A DNA stretch of 64,000 bases from Leucobacter chromiiresistens (GTDB taxonomy: Bacteria; Actinomycetota; Actinomycetes; Actinomycetales; Microbacteriaceae). The stretch covers positions 1,612,001 through 1,676,000 of the forward strand of contig NZ_FNKB01000001.1 in the NCBI RefSeq assembly GCF_900102345.1, in the 5' to 3' direction. Below, piece by piece: positions 37,276 through 47,328 of this stretch. Every line of letters begins with the position of its first letter. Position 1 is the stretch's first letter. The notes beneath the pieces were generated by a model. The model was given only the letters and a program-made list of their open reading frames with translations, was not told where the DNA came from and made no database searches. The position numbers and the translations under genes were made by a program.

Positions 37276-38694
37276 GTGGCTGAGATCCATCACTCCGCAA
37301 CACCCTCTCCGGCCGTCATCGAGCCGGATGCTCCCTCGTCGACGACCGATCGGACCGCAGCGCTCGGGTCGTCGAGCTCGACCGATCCGATCGGCGGCAC
37401 CCTGCAGCAGCTGCGCACCTACGTGCTCGACACGTCCGTGCTGCTGAGCGACCCGGCCGCGCTCTTCCGCTTCGCCGAGCACTCGGTCGTGCTGCCCGTC
37501 GTCGTCGTGATGGAACTGGAGAAGAAGCGCCACGACCCCGAACTCGGGTACTTCGCCCGGCGCGCGCTGCGCATCCTCGACGAGCTGCGGGGCCGGCACC
37601 TCAGGCTCGACATCCCCGTGCCCGTCGGCGACGCGGGCGGTACGGTGCGGGTGGAGCTCAACCACACGAGTCTCGACGGGCTTCCGAGCGGCATGCGGCT
37701 CGGCGACAACGACACCAGGATTCTCGCGGTGGCCCAGAACCTCGCCTCCGACGGTCTCGACGTGACGGTGATCTCGAAGGATCTGCCGATGCGCCTGAAG
37801 GCGGCCGCGCTGGGCCTCGGCTCCGAGGAGTACCGGGCCGAGCTCGCCCGCGACGACGCGTACACGGGCGTCGCCTCCGTGCCGCTCGACGAGGAGCAGA
37901 TGCGGGTGCTGTGGGAGGACGAGCGCCTCGACGATGTGGAGGCCGCGGCCGGCCTGCCCTTCGGGACGGGCCTCGTGCTCACGTCGCCCCGGGGATCCGC
38001 TCTCGGCCGCGTCGACGGCGATCGCTCCCTGCACGTGGTGCGCGGCGACCGGGAGGTGTTCGGGGTGACGGGTCGCAGCGCCGAGCAGCGCCTCGCGATC
38101 GACCTGCTGCTCGACCCGCAGGTCGGCATCGTCTCGCTCGGCGGGAGCGCGGGAACGGGCAAGTCGGCGCTCGCGCTCGCCGCGGGGCTCGAGGCGGTGC
38201 TCGAGCGGCGCCAGCACCGCAGGGTGATGGTGTTCCGCCCGCTCTACGCCGTGGGCGGGCAGGATCTCGGGTACCTGCCGGGCGACCACCAGGAGAAGAT
38301 GAACCCCTGGGCGCAGGCCGTCTTCGACACGCTCGGCTCGATCGTGTCGCAGAACGTGCTCGACGAGGTCGTGGCGCGCGATCTCGTGGAGGTGCTGCCG
38401 CTCACGCACATCCGCGGCCGCTCGCTGCACGACGCGTTCGTGATCGTCGACGAGGCGCAGTCGCTCGAGCGGGGCGTGCTGCTGACGATGCTCAGCCGCA
38501 TCGGTCAGAACTCGCGCGTCGTGCTCACCCACGACGTCGCGCAGCGCGACAACCTCCGCGTCGGCCGCTACGACGGCATCGCGGCGGTCATCGAGAAGCT
38601 GAAGGGGCACCGCCTCTTCGGCCACGTGACGCTGACGCGGTCGGAGCGGAGCGAGATCGCGGCGCTCGTCACGGACCTGCTCGACACTCCGTAG
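37276..38694 (+). CDS. phoH: PhoH2 protein: PIN ribonuclease fused to PhoH ATPase
   Basis: 472 aa. A disordered Ser/Thr/Pro-rich start (1-40) precedes a PIN domain (about 48-180: [13 protein letters not shown], then [19 protein letters not shown] and [12 protein letters not shown]). The PhoH domain begins near 255, with Walker [10 protein letters not shown] near 290 and Walker [13 protein letters not shown] near 392. In mycobacteria PhoH2 unwinds and cleaves RNA and pairs with a small antitoxin gene; none is supported here. GTG 37276 has GAGGAG seven bases upstream. Confidence 0.93.
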   Translation: MAEIHHSATPSPAVIEPDAPSSTTDRTAALGSSSSTDPIGGTLQQLRTYVLDTSVLLSDPAALFRFAEHSVVLPVVVVMELEKKRHDPELGYFARRALRILDELRGRHLRLDIPVPVGDAGGTVRVELNHTSLDGLPSGMRLGDNDTRILAVAQNLASDGLDVTVISKDLPMRLKAAALGLGSEEYRAELARDDAYTGVASVPLDEEQMRVLWEDERLDDVEAAAGLPFGTGLVLTSPRGSALGRVDGDRSLHVVRGDREVFGVTGRSAEQRLAIDLLLDPQVGIVSLGGSAGTGKSALALAAGLEAVLERRQHRRVMVFRPLYAVGGQDLGYLPGDHQEKMNPWAQAVFDTLGSIVSQNVLDEVVARDLVEVLPLTHIRGRSLHDAFVIVDEAQSLERGVLLTMLSRIGQNSRVVLTHDVAQRDNLRVGRYDGIAAVIEKLKGHRLFGHVTLTRSERSEIAALVTDLLDTP

Positions 38695-38708
38695 CGCGCC
38701 GGCCGGCC

Positions 38709-38741
38709 GGGCGGGCGGGTGCGGGCTTCGACCGCCCGCCC
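38709..38741. terminator. Bidirectional hairpin between phoH and the SGNH hydrolase gene
   Basis: 10-bp stem GGGCGGGCGG (38709-38718) with CCGCCCGCCC (38732-38741), 13-base loop. It lies between the stops of two convergent genes. Confidence 0.6.
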
Positions 38742-38761
38742 GATCCGCCCGATCCGTTCGC

Positions 38762-39574
38762 TCAGCCCGCGGGTTCCGGCGGCGCGCCCCCGTGCCCGCC
38801 CGCCGCGCCCGTCCGGGGCTGCGCGACGGCGGCGATCCGCTGCTCGACGAGGGGCCAGAAGGCGTCGGCCCAGACCTCGTACCCGCGATCGTTCGGGTGG
38901 AAGGCGTCGGCGGCGAACTCGGTGAGCACGCCGTGCACCCCGCGCTCCCGCGTCGCGGCGTGCAGCGGGACGACGCGCATGCCCCGGCAGGCGGCGATGG
39001 CGCGGATTATGCGATTCGCCTCGCGCACCTTCCGCTCGTTCCACGGCAGGTGGAAGCAGGGGAGCTCGCCGACGATGGTGTGGGCGGGCAGCGCCCCGAG
39101 AATCCGCGTCATGTTGCGGTGGAAGCGCACCGGGTTCCAGTCGGCGATGTCGTTCGCGCCGATGTCGACCGTCACGAGTTCGGGCCCGCGGGCGAGCACC
39201 TTCTCGGCTTTCGGGAGCTGATCGCGCACGCACAGCGCGGTCGTCGCCCCCGACACCGCGAGATTGACGACCTTCACGTGCCTCCCGGTGCGCGCCTCGA
39301 TGCGGTCGAGCAGCTGCCCGACGTAGCTGCGACCGGGCACGGAGGCGCCGATGCCCTGCGCCGTGGAATCACCGAGCGCGAGGTACCCGAAGGTGCCCGG
39401 CTGCTTGCGGCGCTCCCGCCACCACGCGGCGGTCACCGGCTGCATCTCCGCGAGCTCCATGAGCGGCCGGTTCACGCGCTCGTGCACGTCGTGCCAGCCG
39501 AACGACCGCGCGAGCGAGGCCGCGGCTGAGAGCGCGAGCGCGCGCACGCCGTCGCGGGGAACCCCGGCGGGCAT
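38762..39574 (-). CDS. SGNH/GDSL-type esterase
   Basis: 270 aa. Catalytic blocks: GDST with Ser 70 (GYLALGDSTAQGIGA), the Gly block NLAVSGATT, the Asn block DIGANDIADWNP and the catalytic Asp/His in DAFHPNDRGY near 235. No clear signal peptide, so probably cytosolic or loosely secreted; the substrate is unknown. ATG 39574 overlaps the TPR gene stop (TGATG); GTG 39577 is also possible. The C-terminal tail is Gly/Pro-rich. Confidence 0.87.
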   Translation of the reverse strand: MPAGVPRDGVRALALSAAASLARSFGWHDVHERVNRPLMELAEMQPVTAAWWRERRKQPGTFGYLALGDSTAQGIGASVPGRSYVGQLLDRIEARTGRHVKVVNLAVSGATTALCVRDQLPKAEKVLARGPELVTVDIGANDIADWNPVRFHRNMTRILGALPAHTIVGELPCFHLPWNERKVREANRIIRAIAACRGMRVVPLHAATRERGVHGVLTEFAADAFHPNDRGYEVWADAFWPLVEQRIAAVAQPRTGAAGGHGGAPPEPAG

Positions 39575-40122
39575 CACGGGTTCGGCCCGGTGGGTGCGGC
39601 GTCGGCGCCCGCGGCTGGATCGTGCTGCCCGCCGTTCTCGCCCCGGCGCAGCTCGGCCGCGTACGCGCGCACCGATCGCTGATACTGGGGCAGGGAGGGG
39701 GCGATCGCCTCGAGCGCGACGGCGAGGCCCGCGCCGGGCCGTCCGGCCGAGTGCAGGGCGAGTGCGAGGAACGCGGCGCGCGCGGCGCCGAGCGCGGGGT
39801 CGCCGCTGCTCGCCTCGAGCGTCGTCACGGCCTCCTCGGCGCGGCCGAGGTTGCGCAGCGTCGATGCGTACTGGATGTCGAGCTCGGCGCGCGCGCGGCC
39901 GGAGAGGCCGAGTGCGATGGCGCGCTCGTACTGCTCCGCGGCGGCGGCTTCGGATCCGGCCGAATCGTAGGCGCCCCCGAGCTCGAACGGTCCGCGCGGG
40001 TCATCGTGCGGCAGCTCGGCGGCGAGCGCCGCGATGCGCGCGACGGTCTGCGCAGGGGTGCTCAGCGGGTCGTTCCAGGCGTCGTCGACGCGTGCTTGCC
40101 AGTCTGGGGCGGGAGAGGTCAT
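39574..40122 (-). CDS. Tetratricopeptide repeat protein
   Basis: 182 aa. About three TPR-like helical pairs: PFELGGAYDSAGSEAAAAEQY near 46, TLRNLGRAEEAVTTLEA near 90 and LALALHSAGRPGAGLAVALE near 118. The N-terminus (ARVDDAWNDPLSTPAQTVARI in parts) matches the TPR_5 type. No enzyme motif; probably a protein-protein scaffold. Its stop overlaps the esterase start, so the two are co-translated. TAGGAT six bases before ATG 40122 suggests a leaderless mRNA. Confidence 0.8.
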   Translation of the reverse strand: MTSPAPDWQARVDDAWNDPLSTPAQTVARIAALAAELPHDDPRGPFELGGAYDSAGSEAAAAEQYERAIALGLSGRARAELDIQYASTLRNLGRAEEAVTTLEASSGDPALGAARAAFLALALHSAGRPGAGLAVALEAIAPSLPQYQRSVRAYAAELRRGENGGQHDPAAGADAAPTGPNP

Positions 40123-40128
40123 GGCTCG

Positions 40129-40134
40129 ATCCTA
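40129..40134 (-). promoter_or_regulatory. -10 box TAGGAT, leaderless-type start of TPR gene
   Basis: On the minus strand TAGGAT ends six bases before ATG 40122 with no ribosome-binding sequence between. Confidence 0.55.
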
Positions 40135-40197
40135 GGGAGCGGCGCGGCCGACGTCGCACCGGCCGCGCCGATCGCGCCGGCTCCGCCGGGCGAACGA

Positions 40198-40239
40198 CGT
40201 CGGGCCCGGGATCGGCGCACTGCGATCCCGGGCCCGACG
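40198..40239 (-). terminator. Strong hairpin terminator after fumC
   Basis: Perfect 17-bp stem (CGTCGGGCCCGGGATCG with its complement) around an 8-base loop, 16 bases beyond the fumC stop. It separates fumC from the TPR-esterase pair. Confidence 0.8.
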
Positions 40240-40255
40240 GGCGTGCTCGAGCGCG

Positions 40256-41689
<1,434 letters not shown>

Positions 41690-41746
41690 CCTTCGTTTCG
41701 TGGATACTGCTCGTGGGTCGGAGAGGTTCGTGGCGGAGCCGTGCGC

Positions 41747-42427
41747 TCAGGCGGCGACCGGCGCGGCTGCGGCGATGTCGAGGTGGCCGACGGCGCTCAC
41801 GGCGACGGCGCGGCCCTCGGAGAGCCGGTACTGGCAGCCGACGATGCCGAGCCGGCCTGCGGCGACGGCGTCGCTGATGATGCGCGAGCTGCGCAGCAGC
41901 TGGTTCACGGTGGCGGCGAGGTGCACCCGGCCGACGGCGTCGGGGTCGATGGACGCCGCGTCGACGTACGGGGTGTCGCGGTGCTCGCGCAGCCAGAGCT
42001 CCTGCACGGAGGGCAGGATCGGCGCGAGGGTGTTCTCGACCGCCGTCGGCACGGCGGCGGGATCCTGCTCCATCTGCCCGATGGCCGCGGCGACCGCGCC
42101 GCAGGAGTCGTGGGCGAGCACGACGATCACGGCGACGCCGAGGTTCGCGACGGCGTACTCCATGGATGCGGTGATCGACTCCGCGACGACGTGCCCCATG
42201 TTGCGGGCGATGAAGAGGTCGCCGAGGCCGGCGTCGAAGATGATCTCGGCGGCGAGGCGGGAGTCCGAGCAGCCGAAGAGCGCGGCATCGGGATCCTGCC
42301 CCTTCGTCAGCTCGTGGCGTCGCTCGACGTCCTGCCGCGGGTGCTGCGGCCCCCCGTCGATGAATCGCTGGTTTCCGGCGACGAGTGCGTCCCACGCCTG
42401 CTGCGGCGTGACTCTGGGGGCGGTCAT
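41747..42427 (-). CDS. Beta-class carbonic anhydrase
   Basis: 226 aa. Zinc ligands Cys 53, His 106 and Cys 109 (FGCSDSRLAAEIIF and LAHDSCGAV), with the Asp 55-Arg 57 dyad intact. It hydrates CO2 to bicarbonate in the cytosol. ATG 42427 overlaps the stop of the DUF4245 gene (ATGA). The last 15 residues are Ala-rich. fumC follows 58 bases later. Confidence 0.93.
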   Translation of the reverse strand: MTAPRVTPQQAWDALVAGNQRFIDGGPQHPRQDVERRHELTKGQDPDAALFGCSDSRLAAEIIFDAGLGDLFIARNMGHVVAESITASMEYAVANLGVAVIVVLAHDSCGAVAAAIGQMEQDPAAVPTAVENTLAPILPSVQELWLREHRDTPYVDAASIDPDAVGRVHLAATVNQLLRSSRIISDAVAAGRLGIVGCQYRLSEGRAVAVSAVGHLDIAAAAPVAA

Positions 42428-43107
42428 GCGGTTCCCTTCGGTTCGGAGAGTGATTCGGCGACCTCGGTCGCGAGCATGCGGAGCGTCGCCGGCGAATCGG
42501 TGCCGTAGACGAGGATCGTGTCGTCGCCGTGCTGCGCCTGCAGCGCGAAGAGCACGTTCGTGCTGTCGGGGTCGCGGTCACTGTGATCGTAGGCGATCCA
42601 GTCGAGGCCTCCCAGGGTCTCGCTGCCGGTCGGGGCCTGCTGCTCGAGCTGCTGGGAGATCCAGACGTCGTCGACGGCGGCGCCGTCGGGGGTGAACGCC
42701 TGCGCCACCGCGGCGTACGCCTCGACACCCGTCGCCTCGTCGACCGTCGTGTAGTTGATCTGCCACGCGGTCACCCCGTCGCCGCCGCGCAGCTCGGCCT
42801 GCTTCGCCTTCCAGGCGTCGGGCACCTCGGGTGCGGCCAGCTCTCGCCCGGCGCTCGGTGCGGCGTCGGCGGCGAGCGACGCGACGTTCACCTCGTGCTC
42901 GGCGAAACCGCCGGTGCCGCGGGGCACCATGAGGAAGATGACGAGCACGAGCCCGAGGCTCACGAGCAGGGAGAAGACGAGATTGTTGACCGTCTTGCGC
43001 TCGCGGTAGAGCCGGCTGTCGCGGGCCTTGCGCGTCGCGGTCTCCTGCGGGGTCTCAGGCCTGCCGAGCTCGGCGACGATCGCCGGCGCCTTGCGCTGCT
43101 TCGCCAT
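42424..43107 (-). CDS. DUF4245 membrane-anchored protein
   Basis: 227 aa. A basic N-terminal tail (about 1-40) precedes one membrane helix (NLVFSLLVSLGLVLVIFLMV, about 42-61), then an extracytoplasmic domain with WQINYTTVDEATGVEAYAAV and LGGLDWIAYDHSD. DUF4245 is regularly found next to xseB in actinobacteria; function unknown. It starts three bases after the xseB stop and ends overlapping the carbonic anhydrase gene. Confidence 0.87.
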   Translation of the reverse strand: MAKQRKAPAIVAELGRPETPQETATRKARDSRLYRERKTVNNLVFSLLVSLGLVLVIFLMVPRGTGGFAEHEVNVASLAADAAPSAGRELAAPEVPDAWKAKQAELRGGDGVTAWQINYTTVDEATGVEAYAAVAQAFTPDGAAVDDVWISQQLEQQAPTGSETLGGLDWIAYDHSDRDPDSTNVLFALQAQHGDDTILVYGTDSPATLRMLATEVAESLSEPKGTA

Positions 43108-43110
43108 CGC

Positions 43111-43350
43111 TTACGCGTCACCCCCGACGGAGCCCTCGCCGACGCTCTTGCGCGCCGACTCGAGCCGCTTGCGCGCCCCGAGCAGCCACTCCTCGCAGCG
43201 CGACGCGAGCGCCTCCCCGCGCTCCCAGAGCATCAGCGATTCCTCGAGGGTCGCTCCGCCCTGCTCGAGGCGGCCGACCACCTGAATGAGCTCGTCGCGC
43301 GCCTCCTCGTACGAGAGGGAGGCGGGATCCGGAACCACCGTATCTGCCAT
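43111..43350 (-). CDS. xseB: Exodeoxyribonuclease VII small subunit
   Basis: 79 aa, the usual length. Motifs [20 protein letters not shown] and [14 protein letters not shown] are diagnostic. It partners XseA in a nuclease that degrades single-stranded DNA. Normally adjacent to xseA; here xseA lies at 49089-50327, 5.7 kb away on the same strand. TAGACT at 43363-43358 (minus) ends seven bases before the ATG, so xseB has its own leaderless-type promoter. Confidence 0.95.
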   Translation of the reverse strand: MADTVVPDPASLSYEEARDELIQVVGRLEQGGATLEESLMLWERGEALASRCEEWLLGARKRLESARKSVGEGSVGGDA

Positions 43351-43357
43351 GCCGACC

Positions 43358-43363
43358 AGTCTA
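43358..43363 (-). promoter_or_regulatory. -10 box TAGACT for xseB (leaderless type)
   Basis: Minus-strand TAGACT with a seven-base gap to the xseB ATG. It gives xseB a promoter independent of the distant xseA. Confidence 0.6.
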
Positions 43364-43506
43364 CCCGCCGCCGCCGACGCGAATGCCGGGTGCCGGAGCG
43401 GCCCCTCGGGGCCGGTCGCGGGCCGGATCGGAGCCGGATCGGGCCGGATCGGGCGGGAGCCGGCAGGCGCCGGCCCGCGCCGGCCCGCCGAAGCCCCGAT
43501 CCCGCG

Positions 43507-44541
43507 TCAGCCGCCCGACACGGTCGTCGCCCGCCCCGGTTCGTCGACCGCCTCCCGCGTCGCCGCCCGCTTGCCGAGCTTCGCCCAGGAGGAGCGGATC
43601 ATGCGCTGGATCGAGCTGTCGAGGGCGACCGCGATGATCAGCGTCGCGCCGACCAGGATGGTCTGGAGGAACGGCGACGCCTGCATGAAGACGAGGCCCG
43701 CCCGCAGCACGCGGAAGAAGAGGAGACCGGCGACGACGCCGCTGATGCGCCCGACGCCGCCCTCGAACGCGACGCCGCCGAGCAGCACCACCGTGAGCAC
43801 CTCGAGCTCGAGGCCCGAGCCGATGTTCGGGTTGGCCGACTGCACCTTCGCCGAGAGGAAGAGGCCGGCGAGGGCCGCGAACGCGCCGGTCGCGACGAAG
43901 AGCAGGAAGCGGGAGCGCTGCACGTCGACGCCCATGAGCCGGGCGGCCCGCTCGTTGCCGCCGATCGCCTTGACCGACTTGCCGAACGCGGTGTGGTTGA
44001 GCACGTACCAGCCGAGGGCGATGACCGCGATGAGCGCGACGATCTGGATCGGCACGGGGCCCACCTTCAGGGTGCCGATGGCACGGAACGCCTCGGGCAG
44101 CTCCGCGCGCGGAATGGTGCGTCCGTCGGAGAGCAGCAGCGCCAGGCCGCCCCACACGCTGAGGGCGCCCAGCGTCACGACGAAGGAGTTCAGCCGGAGG
44201 TAGGCGACGAGGAACCCGTTCAGAGCCCCGGCGACGATGCCGGTGCCGATGGCCGCCGCGAATCCGAGCAGCGTCGATCCGGTCCCGCTCATCGCGAGGC
44301 CGCCGGTGATGGCTGCCGCCGAGGCGACCGAGCCGACCGAGAGGTCGATGGTGCCCGACATGATGAGGAACGCGGCGGGGATCGCGATGAGCCCGAGCTC
44401 CGCCGCCTGCAGCAGGATGCTCTGCCCGTTCGCGAAGGTGAAGAAGTTGGGCCGGAGGATGGAGAAGACGGCGACGAGCACGATGAGGGCGAGGAAGATG
44501 CCGTTCTTCGCGGCGAAGATCTTCAGGCGTTCTGCGTTCAT
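43507..44541 (-). CDS. ABC importer permease (ribose/monosaccharide type, RbsC-like)
   Basis: 344 aa, about nine or ten membrane helices. RbsC family segments: IPAAFLIMSGTIDLSVGSVA near 54-73, GKSVKAIGGNERAARLMGVD near 190 and VVLLGGVAFEGGVGRISGVV near 250. The cytoplasmic tail is basic and disordered. It lies 11 bases after the ATPase gene. Single permease gene, so it probably works as a homodimer. Confidence 0.9.
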   Translation of the reverse strand: MNAERLKIFAAKNGIFLALIVLVAVFSILRPNFFTFANGQSILLQAAELGLIAIPAAFLIMSGTIDLSVGSVASAAAITGGLAMSGTGSTLLGFAAAIGTGIVAGALNGFLVAYLRLNSFVVTLGALSVWGGLALLLSDGRTIPRAELPEAFRAIGTLKVGPVPIQIVALIAVIALGWYVLNHTAFGKSVKAIGGNERAARLMGVDVQRSRFLLFVATGAFAALAGLFLSAKVQSANPNIGSGLELEVLTVVLLGGVAFEGGVGRISGVVAGLLFFRVLRAGLVFMQASPFLQTILVGATLIIAVALDSSIQRMIRSSWAKLGKRAATREAVDEPGRATTVSGG

Positions 44542-44552
44542 GAGGGGTCCGT

Positions 44553-46022
44553 TCAGGCGCGGGTCGGCTCGGCGATGGCGAGGAGCGAGGTCAGGAGGTC
44601 TTCGTTGAAGGTGCTGGAGCGGGGGACGGGCTCGAGGCGGTCGCCGAGCACGGTGTAGGCGCGATCGCACATGCTCGCGATCTCGTCGGATTCGCTGGAC
44701 GCGACGAGCACGGCGGCTCCGCGCGCCGCCGCGTCGCGCGTCGCCTCGACGATGTCGAGCTTCGCGCCGACGTCGACGCCCTGCGTCGGCTGGGCGAGGA
44801 TCAGGAGGTCGGGCTGCGCGGGGTAGAGCCATCGGGCGAGCAGGTGCTTCTGCCGGTTGCCGCCCGAGAACTGCGAGACCTCGGCATCGCCGGAGGGGCC
44901 GCGAATGTCGAGCGCGGCGCGCGCCCGTTCGTAGACGTCGGCACCCGATCCCGCGGACACCCACCACCCCCGAGCTCCGCCCGTGGAGTGCCAGGGGAGC
45001 ATCACGTTGTCGAGCGCGGTCTCGGAGGCGATGAGGCCCTCGGTATCGCGATCCGGCGGCACGAAGAAGACGCCGCGGCGGATCGCCTGCGCCGGGGAGC
45101 GGAACCGCGCGGAGGCGCCGCTCAGCGTGTACGGCTGCGCGGAGTCCGCGGCCCCCGCGAGGCGGGCCGCGATCTCGAACTGCTCGCCGCCGGCCATGCC
45201 GAAGAGGCCCACCACTTCACCGGCCCGGGCGCGCACGGCCCCGCCGGGAACGTCGACGGAGACGACCTCGGCGCCCGGGTCGACGTGCGTGAAGTCGAGC
45301 GATCTCAGGTCGGGCACGAGCGCGTCGGCGAGCCTGGCCGGGGTGAAGTCGGTCGCGGGCCCGTCGACGACGAGGCGGCCGCCCCGCAGCACCACGATGC
45401 GGGAGCACACCTCCATGATGTCGGGGAGGCGGTGCGAGACGTAGACCACGGCGATGCCGCGCGCCGCGAAGCCGCGGATGAGCTCGTGCAGGGCGTCGGT
45501 CTCGGCCCGCCCGAGGGCCGCGGTCGGCTCGTCGAGCAGCAGCACCTTCATCTCGCCCGACAGCATGCCGCGGGCGATGTCGACGAGCTGGCGCTCCCCG
45601 AGACCGAGGGCCTCCACGGGGATCTCGAGCGGAAGGTCGGCGCCCACCGCCGCGAGGGCGCTGCGCGCCTGCGCTCGGCGCTCGGCGGCCCTCGGGGTCG
45701 GTCGGGCGAGGAAGAGGTTCTCGAGCACCGTCATGTTCGGGGCGAGCGCGGGCTCCTGATGGATGACGGTCACGCCGTGCTGGGCTGCCTCGCGCGGCGT
45801 CAGGCGCTTCTCGATGCGCGCGCCGTCGATGCTGAACGCGCCGCTGCTCGCCCCGATCACCCCGGTGGTGACGTTGAAGAGCGTGCTCTTGCCCGCTCCG
45901 TTGTGGCCGAGCAGGCCCACGATCTCCCCGGGGGCGATCGCGAAGGTGATGTCCTCGAGTGCGCGCGTCGCGCCGAAGTCGACGGTCACTCCGGTGTACT
46001 CGAGTCGAGGGGTGGCGGCCAT
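44553..46022 (-). CDS. ABC importer duplicated ATPase (RbsA-like)
   Basis: 489 aa, two nucleotide-binding domains. Domain 1: Walker A GHNGAGKST near 39-47, signature-like LGLGERQLVDIARGM, Walker B VLLLDEPTAALGRAE. Domain 2: the degenerate P-loop GMAGGEQFE normal for this family, signature FSGGNRQKHLLARWL, QPTQGVDVGA. It energises uptake of a sugar-like substrate. A perfect hairpin separates it from the binding-protein gene. Confidence 0.9.
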   Translation of the reverse strand: MAATPRLEYTGVTVDFGATRALEDITFAIAPGEIVGLLGHNGAGKSTLFNVTTGVIGASSGAFSIDGARIEKRLTPREAAQHGVTVIHQEPALAPNMTVLENLFLARPTPRAAERRAQARSALAAVGADLPLEIPVEALGLGERQLVDIARGMLSGEMKVLLLDEPTAALGRAETDALHELIRGFAARGIAVVYVSHRLPDIMEVCSRIVVLRGGRLVVDGPATDFTPARLADALVPDLRSLDFTHVDPGAEVVSVDVPGGAVRARAGEVVGLFGMAGGEQFEIAARLAGAADSAQPYTLSGASARFRSPAQAIRRGVFFVPPDRDTEGLIASETALDNVMLPWHSTGGARGWWVSAGSGADVYERARAALDIRGPSGDAEVSQFSGGNRQKHLLARWLYPAQPDLLILAQPTQGVDVGAKLDIVEATRDAAARGAAVLVASSESDEIASMCDRAYTVLGDRLEPVPRSSTFNEDLLTSLLAIAEPTRA

Positions 46023-46056
46023 GCGGGGGTCCTCTCTGCGCCGCGAACGGATGCGT

Positions 46057-46086
46057 CGGGTCGCCCGGCGGCTGCCGGGCGACCCG
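46057..46086 (-). promoter_or_regulatory. Intercistronic hairpin in the sugar-type importer operon
   Basis: Perfect 13-bp stem CGGGTCGCCCGGC with its complement and a GGCT loop, in the 70 bases between the binding-protein stop and the ATPase start. Likely protects or attenuates the mRNA so that the binding protein is made in excess. Confidence 0.65.
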
Positions 46087-46092
46087 GAGGTG

Positions 46093-47079
46093 CTACTGGT
46101 TCGCCAGCAGGAAGTCCTCGGCGTTCTCGCTCGTGACCTCGGTCACCGGAACGGACTGGTCTTCGACGGGGTCGCCCTCGGCGGCGTCGACGAGCATCTG
46201 CGCGTTCGCCTCGGCGAGCTGCCGGGCGGGCGCGATGTAGGCGTAGCGCCAGAACGAGTCCGGCTGCATGATGACCTCGAGCTCGGCGTCGGTGGCGTCG
46301 AGGTTGAGCAGCAGCATGCTGTCGTCGGTGGGGGAGACCCCGGAGTCGGTGAGCGCCTGGTAGGCGCCGAGCGCGGGATCGTTCGCGATGGCGAGCCAGA
46401 CCTTCGTGTCGGGGGCGGCGTTGAGCTGGTTCTGCACCGCCGCGTAGCCGTCGTCGAGGCTCAGCACCTTGTGCTCGGTGATGTCGAGGTTCAGGTCCGC
46501 AGCCTCGAGCGCGCCGAGCATGCCCTGGCCGCGGAGGCGCCCGAGGTCGGTGTCGGGCCACCCGAGGAAGGCGACGTCGACCTCCTCGTCGCCGTAGGTC
46601 TCCGCGATCCACTCCGCGGCCTTCTCGCCGGCGAGCTTGCCGTCGGCCTCGTGGTCGAGGGTGACGGCGGCGGCGACGCCCTCCCAGGTGCTGCCGTAGC
46701 CGAGGATCGGGATGCCCGAGTCGGCGGCCTGCTGCGTCACCGCGACCATGGCGTCGGACTGCACGGGGTAGCCCATGATCGCCTTGATGTCGCCGCGCAC
46801 GAGCCACGACTCCCAGTCCTGCACCTGCGTCTGCGCGTTCCACTTGGGGTCGTCGGTGACGAACTCGTAGCCGGCGTCGGTCACGATCGTCTCCATGAAG
46901 GGGAGCATGTCGTTCCAGATCTGGATGTCGAGGCCGGCGAAGCTCATGGCGACCGCCCCCTTCGATCCCGATTCGGAGGAGGGGTCGCCTCCGGAGGCGT
47001 CCGAGGAGCAGCCGGTGAGGGCGAGCGCGGCGGTCGCCGCGAGTGCGATGCCGCCGAACAGTGCGCGGGTGCGTTTCAT
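46093..47079 (-). CDS. Substrate-binding lipoprotein (sugar-type, PBP4 family)
   Basis: 328 aa. Lipobox ALTGC (Cys 24), Ser/Gly linker, then a periplasmic-binding fold: FAGLDIQIWNDMLPFMETIV in parts, IKAIMGYPVQSDAMVAVTQQ, GIPILGYGSTWEGVAAAVT and KVWLAIANDPALGAYQAL. Several Trp residues could line a sugar or amine site. ATG 47079 has AAGGAG. First gene of its operon, divergent from the deacetylase gene. Confidence 0.88.
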   Translation of the reverse strand: MKRTRALFGGIALAATAALALTGCSSDASGGDPSSESGSKGAVAMSFAGLDIQIWNDMLPFMETIVTDAGYEFVTDDPKWNAQTQVQDWESWLVRGDIKAIMGYPVQSDAMVAVTQQAADSGIPILGYGSTWEGVAAAVTLDHEADGKLAGEKAAEWIAETYGDEEVDVAFLGWPDTDLGRLRGQGMLGALEAADLNLDITEHKVLSLDDGYAAVQNQLNAAPDTKVWLAIANDPALGAYQALTDSGVSPTDDSMLLLNLDATDAELEVIMQPDSFWRYAYIAPARQLAEANAQMLVDAAEGDPVEDQSVPVTEVTSENAEDFLLANQ

Positions 47080-47156
47080 GAGTTGACTCCTTCGTCGGGG
47101 TGCTCGGGGGCTCCGCTGCCTCCGGTGCCGAGCCGACCCTGGCTCGTAGCGTCACC

Positions 47157-47264
47157 ATAAGACCACGGTGGCGCTCCAAAAGTCAACGCTTCGATTGTTT
47201 CATTTATATTTCGACACCGAAGAGCGATATTTGTTTGTGGATCGTGAATCCGCTGGGCTACGGT
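47157..47264. promoter_or_regulatory. AT-rich divergent promoter region of the island
   Basis: For the importer (minus) TTGACT at 47186-47181 and TCTTAT at 47162-47157 are 18 bases apart. For the deacetylase (plus) TACGGT at 47259-47264 may be the -10. Between them, 32 of the 50 bases 47191-47240 are A or T, including a loose direct repeat CGATTGTTT / CGATATTTGTTTG. Lrp-type regulators favour such sequence, and an Lrp gene lies at the end of the island. Confidence 0.55.
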
Positions 47265-47328
47265 GGTGCCGACCGGCGCGGACGCCATCGGGCGCGACCG
47301 GCCGCGACGAGCTGGAAGGACACACGCA

